Shown here piece by piece: positions 54,811 through 62,489 of a stretch of 64,000 nt of DNA. Under the pieces are notes generated by a model. That model made no database searches. It saw only the letters and a program-made list of their open reading frames with translations, and had not been told where the DNA came from. The DNA is from Verrucomicrobiota bacterium (GTDB lineage: Bacteria; Verrucomicrobiota; Verrucomicrobiia; Limisphaerales; JADJPG01): the NCBI GenBank assembly GCA_016713365.1, contig JADJPG010000003.1, positions 1-64,000 of the forward strand, given 5' to 3'. The first letter of the stretch is position 1, and the number at the start of each line of letters is the position of its first letter. The translations under genes were made by a program, and so were the position numbers.

Positions 54811-55782
54811 CTAATCCGGGTAGCCGTTCGGGTGCCGGACGTGCCATTCCCAGGCGGTGGAAACGATTTCCTCGAGCTTGGGGTACTTGGGATTCCAGCC
54901 CAGCTCGTTCCGCGCCTTGTCGGCGGCGGCAACCAATCGCGGCGGGTCGCCGGGACGGCGCGGTTTCTCGACTGCTGGGATCTTCTTGCCCGAGATCTTT
55001 TCGCACATCTGGATGACTTCGCGCACAGAGTAGCCACCGCCATTGCCGAGATTGTAGAAGCCCTTGCGCCCCGGTTCCATCGCCAGGAGATGCGCCTGCG
55101 CAATGTCCATGATGTGGATGTAATCGCGGATGCAGGTGCCGTCTGGCGTCGGGTAGTCCGTGCCGTAAATCTCGCACTGCGAAGCCTGGCCCAGTGCCAC
55201 CTTGAGCACGTTCGGAATCAGATGGGTCTCGATGCGATGATGTTCACCGAAGCGCCCGCTGGCTCCAGCGGCGTTGAAGTACCGGAACGCGACAAACTCC
55301 AGTCCATGCAGGCGCTGATACCAGTCGAGAACGCTCTCGAACATCTTCTTGGATTCGCCGTAAGGATTGATCGGGCGCTGCGGAGTGTCCTCTGTAATCG
55401 GAACCTTGTCCGGAAAACCATACGTCGCGCAGGTGGAGCTGAAGACGAACTTCCGCACGCCGGCACCGACCGCTGCGTTGAGGAGCTTCACGCCGTTCCC
55501 GACGTTGTTTCCGAAATACTTCCCCGGATTCTGCATCGACTCGCCGACGAGCGCGTTCGCTGCGAAATGAACAATCACCTCCGACTTCGAGGCCGTCAGA
55601 GATTCGAGAATCCGCGCCTCGTCGCTCAGTTCCGCCTGAACGAACGCGGCTCGCGGATCGATCGCGCTGCGGTGCCCTTCGGAAAGATTGTCGTATACGG
55701 TGACCTGATGCCCGGCATTGAGCGCTTGCTCGACGTAAACCGACCCAATGTAACCGGCACCGCCCGAAACGAAGATGTTCAT
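54811..55782 (-). CDS. galE: UDP-glucose 4-epimerase
   Basis: Interconverts UDP-glucose and UDP-galactose; supplies sugars for polysaccharide. The 323-residue product has the NAD-binding GGAGYIGSVYVEQALNAG, the Ser-Thr pair in FSSTCATYG, and catalytic YGESK (YxxxK). RDYIHIMDIAQAH and the C-terminal PGDPPRLVAAADKARNELGW are typical GalE. It begins 11 bases after the frameshifted secreted-protein gene, so the two are probably co-transcribed. Confidence 0.95.
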   Translation of the reverse strand: MNIFVSGGAGYIGSVYVEQALNAGHQVTVYDNLSEGHRSAIDPRAAFVQAELSDEARILESLTASKSEVIVHFAANALVGESMQNPGKYFGNNVGNGVKLLNAAVGAGVRKFVFSSTCATYGFPDKVPITEDTPQRPINPYGESKKMFESVLDWYQRLHGLEFVAFRYFNAAGASGRFGEHHRIETHLIPNVLKVALGQASQCEIYGTDYPTPDGTCIRDYIHIMDIAQAHLLAMEPGRKGFYNLGNGGGYSVREVIQMCEKISGKKIPAVEKPRRPGDPPRLVAAADKARNELGWNPKYPKLEEIVSTAWEWHVRHPNGYPD

Positions 55783-55793
55783 CGACGGTGGAA

Positions 55794-57462
55794 TTACTTC
55801 TTCAACTGCGGCGGATTCGGGTTGTAGACCTTGAAGCCCATGCCCTCGGAGGTCACCGCCCCGGAAGCCACGCTGATGTAAAAATATTTCGAGATCTTGT
55901 CGAAGGACGGGAGCAGCGAGAAGTCGACCCAGTCCTTCAATTTCTCCGCGCTGTCCTCAAGCTGGCCAGCCATCGGGGTGCCACCGAAAAGACTCGCCAG
56001 ATTGCCCGAGTCCTTCTTCAAGGTCTCCACCGCGGCCCGCATGCTTTCGGCCTGATTTTCGTAGCCGAACATTCCCTTCGCCATGCCGCCGACTTTCTGG
56101 GCTGCATCATTGAGGCCGGGCAGGTCGCGCAACGCCTTCGCCGTGCTGTCTCCGCTGCGGAGGAATTCCTCGAGCATCGCGACGTCTGTCGACATGGCGA
56201 CATAACCGCCGCTGGCGGCGTAATGCAACGCGCGCTCCACCGGGCGTCCGCCACCGGCAGATGGTGAAGGCGGGAGGCCGAGTGCGTAAACCGTCCGACC
56301 GAGGAACTCACGTTCCTTCACCTTCGGCTGCGGCATCACTGCACCAAGCGCCTTGATGGCCGAAGCAACCTGTTCCGCACGCGGCGAGCCGATGAGGAAG
56401 AGCGCGGGCGGAGAGTTCAAATCTTCCAGCGTCTGTTTGCGCGGCGCCTTTTGGTAAGTGATGACGTCGTCGCCGAGATTGGCGATCAGGTTCTTGCGCA
56501 GGTCGAAGTTGGGATCCTTGTCCTTGCCCGCGTTGTCCATCATCATTTTGATCAACGTGCCGGCTTGGGGGACGGCTTCCACCACGGCGGCCTCCAGCGC
56601 TGCCCACGACTTCTGCAAGTCGAGGCGAATACGGCTGAACTTCACGACATCCGCCGGGACAAAGGCCGGGGGATTGGCGTCCTTCGCCTCGAACGAAATC
56701 AGTTTAAACAGACCGCGGCGTTGCGATTCCGGAACGGCGAGGTTGAAGCCCATCATGGAACCATCTCCAGTGTCGCGGAAATTGAAGGCGACCGTTTGCA
56801 GGCCCATGATGCCAAGCGCCGAGAGAAGTTTGTCCGGCTCCATGCCCATTCCACCGCGACCGCGCCCTTCGCCCGATTCCTTTTTCAGAGCTTTCACCGC
56901 GGTATCGAGGAAGCTCTTGGTGTTTATCCAGCCATACATCTGTGCGTCGCGAAACAGCGGGCCATGGCTCGCTGCGTAGGAAGCCTGCTCGGAAAGCGTC
57001 GCCGTCCCGGCACCCGCTTGGTTCGCGAGAACTTTCTCCACATGCTTCGCGACCGTGCCCACGACGAGCAGGGTGCCGGACTGACCGACCATCAGCTCCA
57101 TGTTCTTGCCCTTCTCCGCGTCTCCGGGCTTGGGCGGTTCGAGTGCAGCGTCACCTTGCCCAGCATCGGGGAACACCTTCTCGAGGGACTTCTTCACATC
57201 GTCCTGCTTGAAGATCAGGACGGTGAATTCCACGTCGCGAATTTTCTCCACGCGCACCTGTTTACCGCTATCGACCCATTTGGTCTTCAACGCCGCGAGT
57301 TTAGCCTTCAGGCTGTCGCTCTTCTCACGGGCATCGAGGAGGATCAATACTCCGGGTTCCTTCGGCGTGCCGGCCTGATCCCAGTCATTCGCGGTCAGGG
57401 CGAACGTCACCTGACCTTGCGCCAGCTCGGAGTGCTCGGAAAACTTAATGCCCAGCTCTTTT
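55794..57462 (-). CDS. Secreted hypothetical protein, C-terminal part (frameshifted)
   Basis: This frame runs from about the A-run at 57459-57462 to 55794 and holds most of the protein (about 560 residues). It contains VLILLDARE, VEFTVLIFKQDD, LVVGTVAKHVEKVLA and further alternating strands and helices typical of a DUF3352-like repeat protein. The N-terminal part is in the other frame (57407-57709), where a fifth A would restore MEKELGIKF. It precedes galE by 11 bases. The likely role is unknown; the frame shows no catalytic motif. Confidence 0.8.
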
Positions 57463-57709
57463 CCATGGGTTCGACCAGGTCCGAGCGAAACTTGCCCATG
57501 AACTTGTCCTTGAACGCCTTCATTGCCGGGTCCGCCCAGAGCAAGCTGGCGGGCGCTTGTTTCCACGTCGCGCTGGCTTTGGTGAAATCCGGAACCGTCA
57601 CCACGGCGACGGTATCAGCGGGCAGCAGTTTTTCCGGAGGAGGCGTCGCCGCGAGCGTAGTAAAGGCGCAGGCAACCAGGAGGCCCAGGGCGAGGAGTTG
57701 GCGTTTCAT
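57407..57709 (-). CDS. Secreted hypothetical protein, N-terminal part (frameshifted)
   Basis: Begins at the ATG at 57709 with a signal peptide (LLALGLLVACAFTTLAATPPPEK) and LPADTVAVVTVPDFTKASATWKQ. The in-frame reading loses homology after residues MEKSWAL and stops at 57407. The continuation lies in the frame read at 55794-57462. The break is at a run of four A (minus strand, 57462-57459). Confidence 0.78.
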   Translation of the reverse strand: MKRQLLALGLLVACAFTTLAATPPPEKLLPADTVAVVTVPDFTKASATWKQAPASLLWADPAMKAFKDKFMGKFRSDLVEPMEKSWALSFPSTPSWRKVR

Positions 57710-57715
57710 AATCAT

Positions 57716-57929
57716 TTCAAGACCGGTATGACGTCGTGCTTGTTCAAACCACCGGAGTCTGTCTCCGACGAAACCGCTGGATGCTCAGCAAGTTCAAAGC
57801 CGAGTGGCAAGCCACGATTTCCGGACACAGGATAGGTCGAGATGTTTCCCGCGCAATTGGGGAATCTCCTTCAAATTGTAAAGACTCGCGGCAAATCAGT
57901 CTCCGCCGCCCCGATCGGGTTAGTTCTGC
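57716..57929. other. Intergenic region
   Basis: 214 bases between the protease and the frameshifted secreted-protein gene, both on the minus strand. The 3' end of the protease gene carries a perfect hairpin TTCTGCC/GGCAGAA (57924-57942) that overlaps its stop codon but has no T-run. No gene is seen. Confidence 0.5.
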
Positions 57930-58940
57930 CTATTTGGCAGAATTCTCCACCTTGCCATCCGCCGCAGCCTGAGACATCCGGCTTGGCGGCTGGAGATAGC
58001 GATAGGCGTTGCTCGGATTATCTGTGTCGTAAGCGTAGGCGTCGCGGTGTTTTAGGAAGTACCTGACGTTCTCAATCGGAATCGCAAAGCCCAAGCCTTC
58101 GCCGAAGACCTTCATGTTCGTCACGCCGGTAACTTCGCCGCGGAGATTGAAAAGTGGACCGCCGCTGTTGCCCGGGTTGATTTGGGTCGTCGTTTGGATG
58201 TAAAGATCGCCCTGCATCTGCCGTGTTTTGGTGCTGACGATGCCTTCGGTCACGGTGCGTTCCAGCCCGAGCGGGCTGCCGATGGCAAACACGCGTTCGC
58301 CCACCGCCAGCAAGTCCGAATCACCCAGCGGCACCCACGAAAACTTCGGTGCATCCTTGTCCTCGACCTTCAGCAACGCCAGATCTTGGAACTTGTTCAT
58401 AGCGACGATGCGGATCTGCTTGTAGACCTTCCGCTCCAGCTGGCCATTCTGCTGATGATAAACCTCAATGCTAATCTGCGTCTCGCCTTCGATGACGTGG
58501 AAATTCGTGATGAGATAGCCGTCCTCGTTCAGGAAGAATCCCGAGCCCAGCCCGCCGGGCGTTCTGACCTGCACCACGGATTCGCCCAGTTGCGCGACCA
58601 GCTCGCGCACGGACTTCTCCTGCACAGTGCCTTTTGAAATTCGGAACAGGTCGGAATCATTCGCCTTCTGCGCCACCGCCGGTGCCGTTGCCGCAGTGGC
58701 CGGCTGTTTGCCCTTGGCTGGTTTCGCAGGTTTTTCCTCCTCGTCCTTCGCAATGCGCGCAATCTGCGACCGCGGAATGGTCAGCACGGTGTAACCGAGG
58801 TCCACGATCACCGCATCGCGCTTTTCCGCGAGGATCTTGCCGGTGACGGACGATTTCTCCTTCAAGACCACCGTTTCGGCGGAAGCCGTGTTCAAACCGA
58901 GCCCGGCCAGAAGTGCGACAGTAGCGATGCGCGCGAACAT
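57930..58940 (-). CDS. Exported trypsin-like serine protease (HtrA/Deg family core)
   Basis: A 336-residue protein with a signal peptide (ARIATVALLAGLGLNTASA). An N-terminal small beta domain (VVLKEKSSVTGKILAEKRDAVIVDLGYTVLTIPRS) precedes a linker (EEEKPAKPAKGKQP) and a trypsin-like core: His in TNFHVIEG, Asp in FQDLALLKV, Ser in NPGNSGGPL. No PDZ domain follows, unlike DegP/DegS. The ATG at 58940 is chosen over the upstream 59027. It is a probable periplasmic protein-quality protease. Confidence 0.9.
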   Translation of the reverse strand: MFARIATVALLAGLGLNTASAETVVLKEKSSVTGKILAEKRDAVIVDLGYTVLTIPRSQIARIAKDEEEKPAKPAKGKQPATAATAPAVAQKANDSDLFRISKGTVQEKSVRELVAQLGESVVQVRTPGGLGSGFFLNEDGYLITNFHVIEGETQISIEVYHQQNGQLERKVYKQIRIVAMNKFQDLALLKVEDKDAPKFSWVPLGDSDLLAVGERVFAIGSPLGLERTVTEGIVSTKTRQMQGDLYIQTTTQINPGNSGGPLFNLRGEVTGVTNMKVFGEGLGFAIPIENVRYFLKHRDAYAYDTDNPSNAYRYLQPPSRMSQAAADGKVENSAK

Positions 58941-58981
58941 GTTGCGACCATAGCGGGAGCGATCCGGGGTGACAAGGGCCG

Positions 58982-59554
58982 TCACCGCGAAAATCTCCCG
59001 TTCGCCGCTGGTTCCAATATTTTCCATTCCTCCGGCGTGTTGATGTTCCGCAACTCCGCTTGTCGGGCCTTCGAAATCCGCACGCGCCGCGCCGTCAGCG
59101 CCGCCGCGAGCTTTTGCAGCGAAAACGCCCGCTTCACCATTTGATCCTCAATCACAGGCAAGGCGTTCGCCCGGATCACGAATGGAAACCCGGCGTCTTC
59201 CCCGGACACCGCAAACACCGCCGCCCGCTTGGAGCTCAACTGGGCGATAAGTCGCTTCAGTAACTCCGCCGATACGAATGGCATGTCGCAGGCGAGGAAC
59301 AACTCGGCGTCCGCCCGACTGGTTTTCAGCGCCGTGTAGATTCCCCCAAGCGGACCGCAGCGCTCGACCAAATCCCGTCGAATCACGCGGACCGGCCAGC
59401 CTGTCGCCTTCGCCGCCGCCCGGACGTGTCCCAACAACGTTTTCCCTCGAAAAAGTAGCTTCGCCTTATCCCGACCCATCCGAGAGCTCAGTCCGCCCGC
59501 CAAGATGCTGATGGCGATGGTTGACTCAGATGCTGGACGTTTTGTCCGACGCAC
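58982..59554 (-). CDS. mobA: Molybdenum cofactor guanylyltransferase MobA
   Basis: Adds GMP to molybdopterin. About 190 residues from a GTG at 59554 (VRRTKRPASEST). The nucleotide-binding LAGGLSSRMGRDKA motif, CGPLGGIYTAL, and the metal-binding CDMPF are present. The frame is open upstream to 59716, but that stretch does not match MobA. The start is uncertain. MoaA is encoded at 16917-17975, so both ends of the cofactor pathway are here. Confidence 0.85.
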   Translation of the reverse strand: MRRTKRPASESTIAISILAGGLSSRMGRDKAKLLFRGKTLLGHVRAAAKATGWPVRVIRRDLVERCGPLGGIYTALKTSRADAELFLACDMPFVSAELLKRLIAQLSSKRAAVFAVSGEDAGFPFVIRANALPVIEDQMVKRAFSLQKLAAALTARRVRISKARQAELRNINTPEEWKILEPAANGRFSR

Positions 59555-59812
59555 GACACGTTGGGGCAGTTTATCAGGCGGTTGCACCCCGGCCTTGTAG
59601 CGGGGAAATGGCCGAAAATAAAGGTTGCTCTGGCACTTGGCTTTGGTAGCTTGCCCGTCCCTTTGGCGGGTCCCGGCAATGTCCAGACCAGTTCGAGGGA
59701 CTGTTAACGGCCTCAAGTTGCCACGCTCGTGTGAGTGCGGCGGGCCACAATAACACTAAATACAATCCCGTTTTCCGCGGGATGGTTCGCCGTAGAGCGG
59801 ACTTTCAACCAT

Positions 59813-59818
59813 AGGAAA
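59813..59818 (+). promoter_or_regulatory. rpsB ribosome-binding site
   Basis: AGGAAA is eight bases upstream of the GTG at 59827 and supports that start for rpsB. Confidence 0.6.
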
Positions 59819-59826
59819 TAAATACT

Positions 59827-60609
59827 GTGCTGAGCATTGGCATCAAAGAACTGTTGGAGTCGGGCGTTCATTTCGGACATCAGACCAAGCGTTGGAACCC
59901 CAAGATGAAGCAATTCATCTTCGAAGCCCGCAACGGCATCCACATCATCGACCTGAGCAAGACGCTCAGCCAGCTGGAAGCCGCATGTGACTTCCTCACC
60001 ACCACCTGCCGCAAGGGCGGACAAGTCCTCTTCGTCGGCACGAAGAAACAGGCCCAGGAAGCCGTGAAGGAAGCCGCCAAGGCGTGCAACCAGCACTATG
60101 TCACCGAGCGCTGGCTCGGCGGCACCCTGACGAATTTCAACACCGTGAAGCGCTCGATCGGCCGCATGAAGCAGATCGAAAAGATGGACGCTGACGGCAG
60201 CATCAACAACTACGTGAAGCAGGAGCAATCGATGCTCCGCCGTGAAGCCGGCCGTCTGGCGAAGAACTTCGATGGCATCCGCTCGATGGACAAGTTCTCC
60301 GCCGCGATGTTCATCGTGGACATCAAGCGCGAGCACAACGCCGTGGCCGAAGGCCGCCGCCTGAAGATTCCGATCGTCGCCATCGCCGACACCAACGCAG
60401 ATCCCGATCTCGTCGATTATCCGATCGCTGCGAACGACGATGCGATTCGTTCCGTGCGCATGATCCTCACGACCATCGTCCAGACGATCACCGCCGCCCG
60501 TGCGGATTTCGAAAGCCGTGCCGTCCGTCGCAAGACTGACGAAGGCGCTGCCGAAGCCGCTCCGGCAACCGCCGCCGCACCCGTGGCCGAGGCTGGCGTT
60601 ACCGCCTGA
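59827..60609 (+). CDS. rpsB: 30S ribosomal protein S2
   Basis: A 260-residue small-subunit protein. It starts with a GTG. KELLESGVHFGHQTKRWNPKM at the N-terminus and IPIVAIADTNADPDLVDYPI near the end are S2 signatures. The tail is Ala/Glu-rich (EGAAEAAPATAAAPVAEAGVTA). It is followed by tsf after 101 bases, the usual order. Confidence 0.97.
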   Translation: MLSIGIKELLESGVHFGHQTKRWNPKMKQFIFEARNGIHIIDLSKTLSQLEAACDFLTTTCRKGGQVLFVGTKKQAQEAVKEAAKACNQHYVTERWLGGTLTNFNTVKRSIGRMKQIEKMDADGSINNYVKQEQSMLRREAGRLAKNFDGIRSMDKFSAAMFIVDIKREHNAVAEGRRLKIPIVAIADTNADPDLVDYPIAANDDAIRSVRMILTTIVQTITAARADFESRAVRRKTDEGAAEAAPATAAAPVAEAGVTA

Positions 60610-60710
60610 GTTGTCCTGGCGGGTCGCAACCAGACTTCTCGCGAAGTTGCCATTGCGCCCGCTGATCCCTTCAACTCTCAACTCTAGACACTCTCAACTT
60701 AGAAAAGACT

Positions 60711-61553
60711 ATGGCTGAAATCTCTGCTTCAGACGTCGGCAAGCTCCGCGAAACCACCGGGGCCGGCCTGATGGATTGCAAAAAGGCGCTCGTCGAAGCC
60801 AATGGCAATTTCGACGCCGCCGTCGACCTCCTCCGCAAGAAGGGCATCGCTTCCGCCGGCAAGAAGGCCGGCCGCGACGCCAAGGAAGGCGTGATCGTGA
60901 AATACCTCCGCGAAGACAACAAGCTCGGCTTGCTCGTCGAGGTGAACTGCGAAACCGACTTCGTCGCCCGCAACGAATCCTTCGGCGCATTCTGCGATGA
61001 CATCGCCAAGAAGCTCGCCACCAATCCCAATGTGGATCTCGAAGCGGACCGCGTCGCGGCCGTCGCGAAGATCGGCGAGAACATCAAGATCTCCCGCCAT
61101 CACCGCATGGAAGTCTCCGGCAACGGTGTCGTCGCCGGTTACATCCACACCGGCGGCAAGGTCGGTGTGCTCGTGGAAGTCGGCGCTGGCAAGCAGGAGA
61201 CCACGGCGAACGAGGAGTTCAAGCAACTCGTCCGCGACGTCACGCTCCAGATCGCCGCGTCCAGCCCGGTGGCTGTCTCGCGTGAAAGCGTCCCCGCGGA
61301 CCTCGTCGCCAAGGAACGCGAAATCGCCGCCTCGTCGGACCGCCTCAAAGGCAAGCCCGCCCAGGCCATGGAGAAGATTCTCCAGGGCGTGATCGAGAAG
61401 TATTACCAAACTGTCTGTCTCGTTGATCAGGGCTTCGTGAAGAATCCTGAAGTCACCGTGAAGCAGCACGTCGACACCATCGGCAAGAAGCTCGGTGACG
61501 AACTCACCGTCCGCCGCTTCGTCCGATTCAAAGTCGGCGAAGGCGAGGCGTAA
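60711..61553 (+). CDS. tsf: Translation elongation factor Ts
   Basis: Guanine-nucleotide exchange factor for EF-Tu, 280 residues. The N-terminal UBA-like domain (VGKLRETTGAGLMDCKKAL, FDAAVDLLRKKGI) and EF-Tu-contact segment (EVNCETDFVARNE) are intact, and the core follows (HTGGKVGVLVEVG). A strong terminator follows within 25 bases of its stop. Confidence 0.97.
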   Translation: MAEISASDVGKLRETTGAGLMDCKKALVEANGNFDAAVDLLRKKGIASAGKKAGRDAKEGVIVKYLREDNKLGLLVEVNCETDFVARNESFGAFCDDIAKKLATNPNVDLEADRVAAVAKIGENIKISRHHRMEVSGNGVVAGYIHTGGKVGVLVEVGAGKQETTANEEFKQLVRDVTLQIAASSPVAVSRESVPADLVAKEREIAASSDRLKGKPAQAMEKILQGVIEKYYQTVCLVDQGFVKNPEVTVKQHVDTIGKKLGDELTVRRFVRFKVGEGEA

Positions 61554-61575
61554 GCCAGAAGACATTTCAATCGCA

Positions 61576-61610
61576 CCGGGCATCTCGCGAGGGATGCCCG
61601 GTTTTGTTTT
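61576..61610 (+). terminator. Rho-independent terminator between tsf and pyrH
   Basis: A 9-bp stem CCGGGCATC/GATGCCCGG (61576-61584 with 61093+500, i.e. 61593-61601), loop TCGCGAGG, followed by TTTTGTTTT. It lies just after tsf and about 70 bases before pyrH. Confidence 0.9.
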
Positions 61611-61681
61611 GCCGTGCGGACGCCGGGGAATGGTTTGATGGTTTGACGCTTCCGTTCACCGAGTGTAAAACGCCCTCGCTC

Positions 61682-62404
61682 ATGAAGAAAAAGACCGCCA
61701 AATATCGTCGCATCCTCCTCAAACTCTCCGGTGAAGCCCTCGGCGGTGAACAGGGCATCGGCATTTGCCCAGAAGCCGTCCATGACATGGCCCGGCAGGT
61801 TCAGGAAGTGCGCGATCTCGGCGTCCAAGTCGTCATCGTCATCGGCGGCGGAAACATCTTCCGCGGTCTCTCCGGCAGCGAGCGCGGCATCGAACGCGCC
61901 ACGGGCGACTACATGGGCATGCTCGCCACCATCATCAACTCCCTCGCGCTGCAAGACGCGCTGGAAAAACAAGGCGTCGCCACGCGAGTCCAAAGTGCCA
62001 TCACGATGCATCAAGTCGCGGAGCCGTTCATCCGTCGTCGCGCCGTGCGTCATCTGGAAAAGAATCGCGTCGTCATCTTCGGCGGCGGCACGGGCAATCC
62101 TTACTTCTCGACCGATACCGCCGCTGCATTGCGCGCGAACGAAATCGGCGCCGAGGTCATTCTCAAGGCCACGAAAGTCGACGGCATCTACGACAGCGAT
62201 CCGAAGAAGAATCCGAAGGCCAAGCGTTACTCGCAAGTGAGCTACCAGGAAGCGCTGTTCAAGCGCCTGAAGGTGATGGATTCCACGGCCTTCTCGCTCT
62301 GCCAGGACAACAAGATGCCGATCATCGTGTTCGATCTCTTCAAGTCACACAACCTGCGCAAGGTCGTGATGGGTGAAAAGGTCGGCACGCTGGTGACCGG
62401 CTGA
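61682..62404 (+). CDS. pyrH: UMP kinase
   Basis: Phosphorylates UMP to UDP, 240 residues. LLKLSGEALGGEQG at the N-terminus, VVIVIGGGNIFRG, and the C-terminal VFDLFKSHNLRKVVMGEKVGTLVTG are characteristic of the bacterial hexameric UMP kinase. The ATG at 61682 gives the normal length; the frame is open from 61604. The usual next gene, frr, is absent and replaced by an FG-GAP gene. Confidence 0.96.
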   Translation: MKKKTAKYRRILLKLSGEALGGEQGIGICPEAVHDMARQVQEVRDLGVQVVIVIGGGNIFRGLSGSERGIERATGDYMGMLATIINSLALQDALEKQGVATRVQSAITMHQVAEPFIRRRAVRHLEKNRVVIFGGGTGNPYFSTDTAAALRANEIGAEVILKATKVDGIYDSDPKKNPKAKRYSQVSYQEALFKRLKVMDSTAFSLCQDNKMPIIVFDLFKSHNLRKVVMGEKVGTLVTG

Positions 62405-62489
62405 GCGACCTCTCCGTTTATCATCGGAGCGCCGGTCTCCGACCCGGAGAGATGGTGGGAGTTCGTCAAGTCGTCGTAGGTAGGCAGCC

